Assembly (NCBI RefSeq): GCF_018131015.1
Contig: NZ_JAFCJJ010000003.1
Location: 310,001 to 374,000, forward strand
Reading direction: 5' to 3'
From: Bradyrhizobium diazoefficiens
GTDB lineage: Bacteria; Pseudomonadota; Alphaproteobacteria; Rhizobiales; Xanthobacteraceae
Length of the DNA: 64,000 nt
Part shown: positions 16,057 through 24,303 of the stretch, piece by piece
How positions within the stretch are numbered: position 1 is the first letter of the stretch
Layout: each line of letters begins with the position of its first letter
Notes under the pieces: model-generated
The model's input: only the letters and a program-made list of their open reading frames with translations
The model's database searches: none
Told to the model about the DNA's origin: nothing
Position numbers and translations under genes: made by a program

Positions 16057-16409
16057 ACCGGCCACCGGTCCGGCCACACCAAATCAGCAGGGATATTGCA
16101 ATGTGGGCCCAGGACGAGCCGATACGGCCCGGCGGACGGTGCGCTTTCATGAACCCGTTTCTGGATTTCGGTTATCGTCTCGTTGCGATCGCGGCGTGCG
16201 TCTATTGCGGCCGCAAGGCCTGGATTGGCTTCGTCGAGCGGAAAATCACCTTCGTGAGCGATGACTGGCTGGACTGGTCGAGGTGGTCACGGCAGGTGTT
16301 CGACCGGGACACCATGCCGATCCGGTACTGGATGCAAATGGGCGGCACCGCCTTCAGCTCGGTTCTCTGCCTTGTCGGCGCGATCATTGGTTGGCAGCCG
16401 AGCGGCTGA
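16053..16409 (+). CDS. Small membrane protein coupled to the lipase-like gene
   Basis: A protein of up to 118 residues with two hydrophobic segments (GYRLVAIAACVYC and GTAFSSVLCLVGAIIGW) around a charged loop rich in Trp and Asp. The TTG at 16053 overlaps the preceding stop codon in a TTGA arrangement, with GGAGG upstream, suggesting translational coupling. ATGs at 16101 and 16149 are alternatives; the latter opens at MNPFLDFGYRLV. It probably works with the upstream hydrolase. Confidence 0.55.
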   Translation: MNRPPVRPHQISRDIAMWAQDEPIRPGGRCAFMNPFLDFGYRLVAIAACVYCGRKAWIGFVERKITFVSDDWLDWSRWSRQVFDRDTMPIRYWMQMGGTAFSSVLCLVGAIIGWQPSG

Positions 16410-16578
16410 CTTCGCGGAACACTTCAAATTCGTCCTGATCTCGCCCGCACCATGCGAGAAACCCGGGCCGCCGGCAAGGTCAATTGACACCTGTTGCGTT
16501 CGGCTTCACCCTTTCAGCATGAGCCAAAAATGCCCATGAGGGCCAGCCATCGGTGACCGGCATCGGGAGGAGCAAGCC

Positions 16579-16626
16579 ATGGCCAGGGAGCAATGGGGTG
16601 AGGCTGTCGCGGGGCGATCGGCATGA
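16579..16626 (+). CDS. Possible 15-codon leader ORF
   Basis: ATG at 16579 with GGGAGGAG upstream (16566-16573) begins a 15-codon frame (MAREQWGEAVAGRSA) whose TGA overlaps the ATG of the histidine kinase gene (ATGA at 16623-16626). The good ribosome binding site and exact overlap suggest a coupling leader, but its small size makes chance likely. Confidence 0.3.
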   Translation: MAREQWGEAVAGRSA

Positions 16627-17366
16627 GCATCCCGGCCGAAGCGCAGTTGCGCCAGAGGTTGGCTGAACTCGCACGCTCCTACCGCTTTTCGATGGCCCGT
16701 GAGGTCGCCGCGACCATTGCGCACCAGATCAACTCGCCGCTGGGGGCCGTTCTCACCAATGTCGAAACCTTGCAGGCGCTGCTGCAGGGCCCCGCGCCGG
16801 ACCTGGCGGAACTGAGGGCGATCGCCGCCGACATCCAGAGCGACAGCCACCGTGCGGCCGGCGTCGTCCGGCATCTGCTGAACCTGCTGGAGAGATCGAA
16901 GGTCGAACTCGAGGTCATCGACCTGTCCAGCCCGGTGCGGGACGCCGTCGATTTCTACGCGACCCTTGCGGCCTCGACGCCGCTTCATGTCAGCAGCTCC
17001 ATTGCGCCCGAGCCGTTGCCGGTCAAGGGCAATGCAGTCCTGCTTCAGCACGTCATGATAAATCTCCTCGCGAATGCGATGGAAGCGATGTCGGGCTTGC
17101 CGCGCGATCAACGCCGGCTGGAGATTGCCACCGCGCGCGTGGAGAACAGCGCCGACGTCCTGGTTGCGGACACCGGGCCGGGCATCCCGTCCGACAAGCT
17201 CGACGAGGTTTTCATGCCGTTCTTCTCCACCAAGGAGCAGGCGATGGGGCTTGGCCTGTCGATCGTTCAATCCATCGTCGAGGCCCATGACGGGAAGGTC
17301 TGGGCCGAGAACAGGCGAGGGGGCGGTGCCGCCTTTCGCATCACCCTGCCGCTCGCGCAGGGGTGA
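16623..17366 (+). CDS. Soluble sensor histidine kinase
   Basis: A 247-residue kinase made only of a dimerisation/phosphoacceptor domain and an ATPase domain. The H-box is IAHQINSPLGAV with the phosphorylated His at residue 34; the N-box is VMINLLANAMEAM, followed by DTGPGIP, FFSTK and GLGLSI. There is no membrane segment and no sensor domain beyond a short N-terminal helix, so it must sense in the cytoplasm or depend on a partner. No response regulator is adjacent. The start codon overlaps the stop of a possible 15-codon leader. Confidence 0.85.
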   Translation: MSIPAEAQLRQRLAELARSYRFSMAREVAATIAHQINSPLGAVLTNVETLQALLQGPAPDLAELRAIAADIQSDSHRAAGVVRHLLNLLERSKVELEVIDLSSPVRDAVDFYATLAASTPLHVSSSIAPEPLPVKGNAVLLQHVMINLLANAMEAMSGLPRDQRRLEIATARVENSADVLVADTGPGIPSDKLDEVFMPFFSTKEQAMGLGLSIVQSIVEAHDGKVWAENRRGGGAAFRITLPLAQG

Positions 17367-17523
17367 AGGCCCGGCCCCTCCGATCGGCCCGACCGTGGCT
17401 GAAGTGACGCAGCCAAAGCTGTTGCTTTCGTAGCGCAACTAAAGATAGTATATCTCTGCAGAAGCATCCGGACCGGGGCGGGTCCGGCGGGCCTGGGGGC
17501 AACGGGCTGCGTGCGCTTTCTCC

Positions 17524-17613
17524 ATGTGGAATGAGAGTCTGTTTAGAATAACGGTGATCCTGGCTGGGCTGCTGCCGGTCGCGCTGATATGGCTCGCGCT
17601 GTTCGCGACGTGA
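17524..17613 (+). CDS. Tiny membrane protein (29 aa)
   Basis: A 29-residue ORF (MWNESLFRITVILAGLLPVA...) made of a short polar start and one membrane helix. No strong ribosome binding site is seen. It belongs to the group of tiny membrane ORFs in this region. Confidence 0.35.
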   Translation: MWNESLFRITVILAGLLPVALIWLALFAT

Positions 17614-17697
17614 GGTCTTATCGGGCCCGACGTCGCAACATGGGCCATCGCTGCCCGGGTGGCGGGTGGATATTGCGCCGGGTGCACAGGGGGCACC

Positions 17698-17874
17698 ATG
17701 AACGACATGCAGGTGCAGCTCGACAAGCTTCTCGCCGAGGCGGCCAACTGCGCAATGATCGCGCGGCAGGCGACGGACCAGGCCAAGCGCGAGCTGTTTT
17801 TGAGGCTTGCGGAGCACTACAACGTGCTGGCCGGCGAAGTGCGAAAAGCCATCACGGACAGCGCGAAGTCCTGA
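17698..17874 (+). CDS. Small hypothetical protein (58 aa)
   Basis: A helical soluble protein, MNDMQVQLDKLLAEAANC..., with an ARQATDQAKRELFLRLAEHYNVL core and a C-terminal AGEVRKAI. It resembles a small family common in Bradyrhizobium (recollection). AGGGGG lies 5 nt before the ATG at 17698. Function unknown. Confidence 0.6.
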   Translation: MNDMQVQLDKLLAEAANCAMIARQATDQAKRELFLRLAEHYNVLAGEVRKAITDSAKS

Positions 17875-18028
17875 AGGCGGTCCCCGGCGGCTGCGCCAGG
17901 GGCGATGTTTCGCCCCCGCCTCCGCCCGGTTTGCTCCCGACGAAACACCGTTGAAACAGTCCTGAAACCAGATCGTCCTGAACGCGGCCGCCGCCCGCTC
18001 CGACCAACGGAGCGAAAAGGAGAAAGCC

Positions 18029-18133
18029 ATGATCCAGGTCGGTTCGAAGGAAGAAGTCGCTCTGCTGCTCGCGCTGTGGGGGACGCACACCCCTCCCGTC
18101 AGGAAACCGAAACCGAAGCCGCAGCACGGCTGA
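18029..18133 (+). CDS. Tiny basic-tailed protein (34 aa)
   Basis: MIQVGSKEEVALLLALWG followed by a Pro/Lys-rich tail (THTPPVRKPKPKPQHG). AAAAGGAGA upstream of the ATG is a good ribosome binding site. No function can be assigned. Confidence 0.4.
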   Translation: MIQVGSKEEVALLLALWGTHTPPVRKPKPKPQHG

Positions 18134-18143
18134 GGGCGCAGCG

Positions 18144-18392
18144 ATGCCCGGTTTGGCCGATTGCCAGAGTTTCTTGCGCCTTCTGATCGCGAGGGGAGAC
18201 CCGAAGGCGATCCCTTTAGCGCGCTGTGCCATCGACGACTATCTGGCGCTGGCGCCGGTCAGCGCACGCCGCGGCGGCCTGCGCGTCCTGCAGCAGGACG
18301 CCTTCGACCTGCACGGCACCGCGGTCGGCGTGCAGCGCTCGTTCGCCGAGACGGTGGAGGCCTATATCGAGCGGAAGCTGGCGGAGGAGTGA
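18144..18392 (+). CDS. Small hypothetical protein (82 aa)
   Basis: An 82-residue helical soluble protein, MPGLADCQSFLRLLIARGD... to FAETVEAYIERKLAEE. It starts 10 bp after the preceding tiny ORF and may be in the same transcript. No domain is recognised. Confidence 0.5.
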   Translation: MPGLADCQSFLRLLIARGDPKAIPLARCAIDDYLALAPVSARRGGLRVLQQDAFDLHGTAVGVQRSFAETVEAYIERKLAEE

Positions 18393-18505
18393 GGGGCGCC
18401 CAGGCGATGGCCCGCGCTAGCGGTTCGTCCGCGGCCGCTGCTCTCTCGCCAACTCGGGATCAAGCACCATGCTGCCGTCGTTGATTCGGTTTATCAAAAC
18501 TAGTA

Positions 18506-18592
18506 TTGACACGTCGGGCAAAACACCTGTAGAGTGGCATCATCGAGAAAAGTTGGTTGAGCCCGCGCGGAGGGATCCGGCGCGGGATTTTT
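18506..18592 (+). ncRNA. Promoter-terminator repeat, copy B (possible small RNA)
   Basis: TTGACA (18506-18511), an 18-base spacer with CGTCGGGCAAAACACCTG, then TAGAGT (18530-18535). The hairpin CCCGCG/CGCGGG (18562-18586) and ATTTTT form a Rho-independent terminator. The predicted transcript is about 50 nt. The upstream flank ATTCGGTTTATCAAAA resembles that of copy C. Confidence 0.55.
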
Positions 18593-18654
18593 ATAGGCGA
18601 ACGGTTTCATCCCCGCCGCTCGCCCGAGATTTATTCGGATAATCAAAAAAGAAC

Positions 18655-18739
18655 TTGACCCGTCGGGCAAAACACTGGCATAGTGGCATCATCGCAAAGT
18701 TCGTGACACCCGCGCCGGAGCATCCGCCGCGGGTTTTTT
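18655..18739 (+). ncRNA. Promoter-terminator repeat, copy C (possible small RNA)
   Basis: TTGACC (18655-18660), an 18-base spacer, then CATAGT (18679-18684) and the shared GGCATCATCGCAA. The hairpin CCCGCG/CGCGGG (18709-18733) followed by six T residues is a strong terminator. The predicted RNA is about 50 nt, mostly the terminator hairpin plus a 5' single-stranded stretch. Confidence 0.55.
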
Positions 18740-18999
18740 CGTTATCGATTCCAGAATCGGACGGTGGCCCACGCAACACGGCCACGCACTCGCTTGATAC
18801 GCGTCCAGGGAGCGCCGATCGGCGTGCCGCCGTCCGAACCATTGCTGGCCGTGCACGCGCGAACGTGCCGGCCCGCGGCGCGAGCGCCGTTCGCCTCGCG
18901 CCGCTGCGGTCTCCGGACGTCACGGAGATAGGGTTCGCGCCCGAAACGATCGCGCTTCGTTACGCGATCTGCCGCGCAGTTTCTTGTCGTGGAGGAACG

Positions 19000-19071
19000 A
19001 TGACCGCTTATCTGATTTCGCTCGCGCTCGCGGGCCTGGTTACAATAGTGCTGTGGGAGACGTTTTCGTGA
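19000..19071 (+). CDS. Tiny membrane protein (23 aa)
   Basis: A 23-residue ORF, MTAYLISLALAGLVTIVLWE..., forming one membrane helix. GGAGGA (18991-18996) gives a strong though slightly close ribosome binding site. Its TGA overlaps the GTG start of the next gene (GTGA), which supports real translation of both. Confidence 0.5.
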   Translation: MTAYLISLALAGLVTIVLWETFS

Positions 19072-19403
19072 GCGAGGAGATTGAAGGGGAACTCGAGAGT
19101 GTGCGCGCTCATCCGCCCGCCCGCAGGAGGGCGTCCAGCGCGCGGACAGTCACCGAGATTCGCTCGATCGCGCGCAGCCACACCAGGACCGCCATCAACG
19201 TGCTCGTCGGCGTCATGCGCAGCGCCGACGCGACGCCGGCGGCCCGCGTCTTGGCGGCCAACGCGATCCTCGATCGCGGCTGGGGCAAGGCCGCGCAGCC
19301 GATCGAAAACGGCGAAGACGGGGCGCTGCAACTGATCCATCGGATCGAACGCATCATCGTGCATCCGGGGAGCGTGGGCAGTGATGCTCGGCGCGATGCC
19401 TGA
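19068..19403 (+). CDS. Putative phage terminase small subunit-like protein
   Basis: A 111-residue basic protein: a charged N-terminus (PPARRRASSARTV), then helical repeats (HTRTAINVLVGVMRSADATP, ARVLAANAILDRGWGKAAQP). The ARVxAANAILDRGWGKPAQ-type core is typical of small proteins encoded just before the large terminase in Bradyrhizobium prophages. It starts with a GTG overlapping the stop of the tiny ORF before it. The large terminase now lies 2 kb downstream, separated by two inserted genes. Assignment rests on context and pattern. Confidence 0.55.
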   Translation: MSEEIEGELESVRAHPPARRRASSARTVTEIRSIARSHTRTAINVLVGVMRSADATPAARVLAANAILDRGWGKAAQPIENGEDGALQLIHRIERIIVHPGSVGSDARRDA

Positions 19404-19404
19404 G

Positions 19405-20352
19405 CTAGTCCCTGGTCTGCTTTCCGGTCCGGCGTTGCCCGGCCCAGGCGCGCTGCACCTGATCGCTGCAATAGGACAGCGTCCGGCCGTCACCAGTGAA
19501 ATGTCCGTCGTTGATGATCCAGAGGACGACGGTCCTGTCGTCGACCTTCTTGAACATCAGATTCTCGTGGTCCGGAGTGGTGCGCCAGTCTTGCACGTTG
19601 GTGGCCGCTGGGCTCGAAGCTGGTTGCAACGCGCAATCGGCGCCGATTCTGACGGTGTCGGGAAGCTGAACTCGCGTCCTTTCGATCTTGCAGATGTTCG
19701 AGGCCGTCGCGATCGACTTTCCGGAGAACGTAACGACCGTGTCGTTGAATTTTGCGCAGCGCTCCTCGAAATCGGCGCCGGCCGCCGCATAGACGCCGTC
19801 CCGCGGGTGAGCGTCTTTCAGGGTTTGCTCGAGTTGGGCCTTCTGCTTTGCTTCTTGCTTGGCTCTGCTGTTTGCTTCCTCGTAAGAGCGTTGCGTTGCC
19901 ATGGGGCAATAGGCTGCGCGCCATGCGGGATATTTGAACTTTCCGTTCGATGACTTGTGAACCGAGATTGTTGCTGGATTGATGCGCTTAAGGAGCAGGA
20001 TCTCCTTGAATTGCGTATCCTCCGGACGGTTGATGGAATTGGCCAAATTGTAGTCCGAGCAGGTCATCTCGACCTTAATCGAGCTCGGGTCCAGATCGAG
20101 GACATTGGTAACCCGGCAACCCCACTCGTTGCCGCTGACAAACTTGTCCTTAAGCTCGATCGCGATGTTGTTGGCCTCATCGCACGACGCCGCGAAGTCC
20201 TTGCCGGGCGCGGCATAGATGCCGTCCTTCGGCCGCCATTTCTCGAGGGCCGGTGCCACGGCATTCTGTGCAGCGCCGGGGCCAGCGAACAGAACGGGGA
20301 TAAGAACAGAGACCGCCTTGATCGCAGCCTTGCAATTCAGAGCTCTCCTCAA
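19405..20352 (-). CDS. Exported protein with a duplicated Cys-containing domain
   Basis: A protein of about 315 residues with a signal peptide (MRRALNCKAAIKAVSVLIPV...GAAQ). Two related halves follow: RPKDGIYAAPGKDFAASCDE near residue 40 and HPRDGVYAAAGADFEERCAK near residue 185. Each is followed by a stretch ending in a second Cys (VEMTCSD and RIGADCA). The start is inferred as the TTG at 20352, with GGAG 7 nt upstream; the frame is open to an ATG at 20421 with no ribosome binding site. It is divergent from an M23 peptidase gene and lies inside prophage sequence. No family is recognised; periplasmic binding to the peptidase's target or to the peptidase itself is a guess. Confidence 0.65.
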   Translation of the reverse strand: MRRALNCKAAIKAVSVLIPVLFAGPGAAQNAVAPALEKWRPKDGIYAAPGKDFAASCDEANNIAIELKDKFVSGNEWGCRVTNVLDLDPSSIKVEMTCSDYNLANSINRPEDTQFKEILLLKRINPATISVHKSSNGKFKYPAWRAAYCPMATQRSYEEANSRAKQEAKQKAQLEQTLKDAHPRDGVYAAAGADFEERCAKFNDTVVTFSGKSIATASNICKIERTRVQLPDTVRIGADCALQPASSPAATNVQDWRTTPDHENLMFKKVDDRTVVLWIINDGHFTGDGRTLSYCSDQVQRAWAGQRRTGKQTRD

Positions 20353-20531
20353 GACAAATCTCCGACGGTGCCACGACGCACGCACCAAATGCGGTGCATG
20401 CAAGAAAGGATACGCCACCATCTTTGGTTGAGCAAGTCAGCGGCGTCTGCGTCCTTATGACGACTCTCGGCCCTGCTCTTTGCGACAGCCCCTGCCATTC
20501 CAATCCATCGCACTCCAGTGGAGTTTTCGAC

Positions 20532-21350
20532 ATGTCCTGGGAAGATATGATGCGGCGAATTTTGCCGCCAACCGAAGGCTTTTCGCCGCATGTTACCAGC
20601 CGCTATGGCGAAAGGTTCAACCGGCCGGAGGGTTCGTCGAATCCGCATGGAGGCGTCGATTTCAACTACAATGTAGGTGCCAACGGGCAGCGCGGAATCA
20701 ATCTTCAGAATCCTGCCTTGCGATCTCCCGTGGATGGCGTGGTAGAGAACGCAGGTGGCGGGACCGTTGGGAAGATCGCGATCAGGGATAAGAATGGCTT
20801 CCTGCACGAAATCCTTCATACGCAAGCCCAGTATGTTCGAGTTGGGGAGCCTGTAGCCGCGGGCCAATTGATCGGTGCCATGGGCAACACTGGCGTGAAG
20901 ACCATGGATGGTAGGTCAGGCGCTCACCACGTTCACTACCAACTCAAGGATGGGGCAGGCCGAATTATGGATCCAACCGCGTTTGCGGATGCACAAGGGC
21001 CGTTTGACCCCAATCCGGCACCACCCGCTTACATTCCAGAATATACACAATATTTCCGGGATGCCCGCGCGGTGCCGGCTGAAGAAGTCCGGATCCTGAC
21101 GAGAATGCCCGCGGGAAGCTCGAGCCGATCGGCGTTCGATTCAGAGCCGGTAAAGGTCCCGAACATCGGCCCTGCTTCTACGCTTCCGCCAGCCGCGCAG
21201 AAGCAATTCGGTGCACTCTTTGGACTTTGGCCGCCGTTCTCTGAAGACGGGATCTCTCCTGACGTGAACCAAACCCGGCAGGGACAATCCGACACCCCGA
21301 ACAACGAAGACTGGTCCGCGATGTGGCGCAGGCGTATCGGCCTGCCCTAG
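20532..21350 (+). CDS. M23-family metallopeptidase without signal peptide
   Basis: A 272-residue protein with an N-terminal LytM/M23 domain that would cut peptidoglycan cross-links. The zinc motifs are present: HGGVDF (HxxxD, about residue 39) and HHVHYQL (HxH, about residue 137), separated by the usual SPVDGVV and GQLIGAMGNTG strands. The C-terminal half is Pro- and Ser-rich and ends WSAMWRRRIGLP. No signal peptide or membrane segment is visible, so export would need a dedicated route or lysis. It sits between the putative small and large terminase genes and is divergent from a secreted protein gene. Confidence 0.75.
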   Translation: MSWEDMMRRILPPTEGFSPHVTSRYGERFNRPEGSSNPHGGVDFNYNVGANGQRGINLQNPALRSPVDGVVENAGGGTVGKIAIRDKNGFLHEILHTQAQYVRVGEPVAAGQLIGAMGNTGVKTMDGRSGAHHVHYQLKDGAGRIMDPTAFADAQGPFDPNPAPPAYIPEYTQYFRDARAVPAEEVRILTRMPAGSSSRSAFDSEPVKVPNIGPASTLPPAAQKQFGALFGLWPPFSEDGISPDVNQTRQGQSDTPNNEDWSAMWRRRIGLP

Positions 21351-21368
21351 GGCGAGCGAGCGCATCCA

Positions 21369-22655
21369 TTGTCCATCCTGAAAATCCCTACGGCCAAGAT
21401 TTTCGAGCCGCTGCTGAAGCCGGCGCGCTACAAGGGCATTTATGGCGGGCGCGGCTCGGGAAAATCGCATTTCTTCGGCGAGTTTTTGGTCGAGACCTGC
21501 CAGGCCGAGCGCGGCACGCTCGCGGTCTGCATCCGCGAGGCGCAGCGGACGCTGGCGCAATCCTCGAAACGCTTGATCGAGGGCAAGATTGCAAGCCTCG
21601 GTCTCGGCCACGGCTTCAAGCTGTTCAGCGACAAGATCGAGACGCCCGGCGACGGTCTCATCATTTTTCGCGGGCTTCAGGATCACACGGCCGACTCGAT
21701 AAAATCCCTGGAAGGATTTCGCATCGCCTGGGTCGACGAGGCGCAATCGCTGAGCGCGCGCAGCCTCGCGCTGCTGCGGCCGACCATCCGCGCAAAGGAC
21801 AGCGAGCTGTGGGCGAGCTGGAATCCGCGGCGCAAGAGCGACGCGATCGACGATTTTCTGCGCGGCCGCCGGCCGGACGGGTCGGTTGTGGTGAAGGCGA
21901 ACTGGCGCGACAATCCCTGGTTTCCGGATGTGTTGAGGGAGGAGCGGCTGCTCGACCAAAAACTCTATCCGGAGCGCTACGAGCACATCTGGGAAGGCGA
22001 CTATGCCCGCGCCTTCGAAGGCGCCTATTTCGCTTCGCTGCTGTCGGAGGCGCGCGCGCAGGGGCGGATCGGAAAAGTGTCCGCGGATCCGCTGCTGCCG
22101 CTGCGCGCCTTCATCGACATCGGCGGCGCAGGTGCTGCGGCAGATGCGTTCACGATCTGGGTGGTGCAGTGGGCCGGCAACGAGATTCGCGTCCTGGACT
22201 ATTACGAGAGCGTCGGCCAGGTGCTGGCGTTTCACGTCAACTGGCTGCGGTCGCGCGGCTATGATCGCGCCGTCCTCTATCTGCCGCATGACGGCATCGC
22301 CGCCAACAACGTCACCGGCAAGCGTTATGAGGATCATCTGCGCGAGGCCGGCTTCACGGTCGAGCCGCCGGTGAAGAACCAGGGGCCGGGAGCCGCGATG
22401 ATGCGGATCGAGGCGTTGCGGCGGCTCGGGCCGCAGCTCTGGTTCAACGCGGCGACGACCGAGCCGGGTCGGGAGGCGCTCGGCTTCTATCACGAGCGCA
22501 AGGACGAGACGCGCAATATCGGGCTCGGCCCCGAGCACGACTGGTCGAGCCACGCCGCGGACGCGCTGGGCCTGATGGCGATCTGCTACGAGCAGCCGGG
22601 CAGGGCGAGCGCGTTCAACCGGCCGATACGATATGCGGAGCAGGGCTGGGTGTGA
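21369..22655 (+). CDS. Phage terminase large subunit (PBSX/P22-like)
   Basis: A 428-residue DNA-packaging motor ATPase and nuclease. The Walker A motif is GGRGSGKS (about residues 26-33) and the Walker B is IAWVDEAQ (about 118-125). The RNase H-like nuclease domain begins near AFIDIGGAGAAAD and keeps the acidic LPHDG and HAADALGL motifs. Full length for the family. The start appears to be the TTG at 21369, 18 nt after the M23 gene. It is the best-preserved phage gene here. Confidence 0.85.
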   Translation: MSILKIPTAKIFEPLLKPARYKGIYGGRGSGKSHFFGEFLVETCQAERGTLAVCIREAQRTLAQSSKRLIEGKIASLGLGHGFKLFSDKIETPGDGLIIFRGLQDHTADSIKSLEGFRIAWVDEAQSLSARSLALLRPTIRAKDSELWASWNPRRKSDAIDDFLRGRRPDGSVVVKANWRDNPWFPDVLREERLLDQKLYPERYEHIWEGDYARAFEGAYFASLLSEARAQGRIGKVSADPLLPLRAFIDIGGAGAAADAFTIWVVQWAGNEIRVLDYYESVGQVLAFHVNWLRSRGYDRAVLYLPHDGIAANNVTGKRYEDHLREAGFTVEPPVKNQGPGAAMMRIEALRRLGPQLWFNAATTEPGREALGFYHERKDETRNIGLGPEHDWSSHAADALGLMAICYEQPGRASAFNRPIRYAEQGWV

Positions 22656-22704
22656 GCGAGAGCCGCAGATCGACAAACCAACACCGCGAATCGAAAGGTC
22701 ATCC

Positions 22705-23271
22705 ATGGCAAGAATGCCAATCTCCGAAGTGAAGGCGATGCTCGCCGCCGAGAAGGCCAATGCGCTCGCCGCGATGTCGGCGGCGCGGCTCGCCGAGGAG
22801 CGGGCGGACGCGATGGACTATTATCTCGGCGACATGCGCAAGGACATGCCGGCGCAGGACGGCCGCTCGCGCGCGGTGTCGACCGACGTCGCTGACACCA
22901 TTGAAGGCCTGATGCCACAGCTAATGGATGTCTTTGCCGGATCCGACGAGGTCGTGCGTTTCGAGCCGGTCGGCCCGGAAGACGTCGCCGCCGCGCAGCA
23001 GGAGACCGACTACGTCAATCACGTCTTCATGCAGCAGAACGGCGGCTTCATGGTGCTCTACTCCTTCATCAAGGACGCGCTGTTGTCGAAGGCCGGCATC
23101 GTCAAGGTCTGGTGGGAGGAGCGCGAGGAGGAGAGCCGCGAGACTTACTACGACCTCACCGACGACCAGTTCGCACTGCTCGCACAGGATGTCGCGGAAT
23201 CGAACGGAGCGATGAAGGTCGTCGCGCATACGGTGAACACGACGGCGGCAGGCCTATCGAACACGGTCTGA
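22705..23271 (+). pseudogene. Portal protein, N-terminal fragment
   Basis: A 188-residue fragment matching the start of P22-type portal proteins (AEERADAMDYYLGDMRKDMP, then DTIEGLMPQLMDVFAG, FIKDALLSKAGIVKVWWEER). Family members run to about 600-700 residues. The frame loses portal character after MKVVAHTV and stops at 23271, where cargo genes begin. The middle of the same portal resumes near 25515, so the gene was split by insertion. Confidence 0.75.
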
Positions 23272-23285
23272 GATGTTGACGGCGT

Positions 23286-24071
23286 TCAAGGCCGCGGCGA
23301 TTCAGGGGGCGACTTATGCAATTGCCATGTGCCGTTCACGCGAACAACTTCAGCAGGCGAGGTGACGAGCTCAGGATTGGAGCCGATGCGCGAGGTCACT
23401 TTCACCAACAGACGGTCGTCACTTTCCCAGCGGACGTACTCCCAAAGCTCATACTCCTCGGGCCTGTAATGGAAGGCAGGTCCGGTCGAGCCGCCGTTCG
23501 CCGGCACGATGTCGATTCCGTTGTTTCCGTCGGACGGGCCTTCGGTCCGGAAAACTGAGGCGAGCCACTTCTTGCCGGGCGAGTAGCGGGGGGGAGCGAC
23601 AATATTTTCCTCCTTTCCATCCTGCTGCCGGACCAGAAGCCACTCATCGCTTTCGTAGTACGTCACGTGGACAAGAAGGAGCCGGCTTTCGGGGAAATAG
23701 TCATAGAGCATGTAAGTCTTGCAGCTGTCGTAAGGCCCCTTTTCGCATGCTTTTTGATTGTCCCTGTAAAGTTTCACGGCGCCATTGCCTAACGTCAGGC
23801 GAAGTTCACCGCCCCGACGAGCGACCAGTGTTCCGGTCTTTGGAATGCAGGATTTTTCGGACGCGCGTGAGTAGGGATCACTCTCGTAGCGAGTCGATTT
23901 CGCCCGTTCGTCGAGGACGATTGCGGGATGCGGACACGCGCCGTCTCGCGGCTTGGAAAGAAAACAACTGAAGCCCGCCGGGCATGGAGGATCTGACGAA
24001 GTTGCCGCGACTGCATTGCCGGCCCCCATCGAGGCGCACAGCACGCCAAAGAGAAACACCCGCATCGTCAT
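23286..24071 (-). CDS. Exported protein of unknown function
   Basis: A 261-residue protein with a signal peptide (MTMRVFLFGVLCASMGAGNA...) and a Cys-containing N-terminal segment (DPPCPAGFSCFLSK, GACPHPAIV). A beta-rich body follows, with VHVTYYESDEWLLVRQQDGK and ELWEYVRWESDDRLLVKV. It is probably periplasmic. It lies inside the split portal gene, divergent from the second M23 peptidase gene, mirroring the first module. The lower GC of this stretch suggests later acquisition. No family recognised. Confidence 0.65.
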   Translation of the reverse strand: MTMRVFLFGVLCASMGAGNAVAATSSDPPCPAGFSCFLSKPRDGACPHPAIVLDERAKSTRYESDPYSRASEKSCIPKTGTLVARRGGELRLTLGNGAVKLYRDNQKACEKGPYDSCKTYMLYDYFPESRLLLVHVTYYESDEWLLVRQQDGKEENIVAPPRYSPGKKWLASVFRTEGPSDGNNGIDIVPANGGSTGPAFHYRPEEYELWEYVRWESDDRLLVKVTSRIGSNPELVTSPAEVVRVNGTWQLHKSPPESPRP

Positions 24072-24303
24072 TTCTGGATTCGACGTGAGAACGGCTGAAA
24101 TCAACTTCAACTTGCTGTCTCCGTGAAGGCCGGAAGAAGAGCACGGCGCATGTCGATGACGGCCTCTGGCCGCCGCAGCCGAGAGCCAATCTCTTGGCTG
24201 GATAACCTAGAGTAGTACCTGACCGATCGAGATATCAAGTCTCACTTCTCTGGCGCATGCGCTGGGCGATCATTGCCCGATCAACAATTTGGGGAATCAA
24301 GAG

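Larger units (their letters stand above)
18393..18999. other. Gene-poor stretch holding two promoter-terminator repeats
   Basis: This 607-bp gap carries copies B and C of the promoter-terminator element described separately. From 18740 to 18999 I see nothing beyond the ribosome binding site of the next ORF. Confidence 0.5.
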
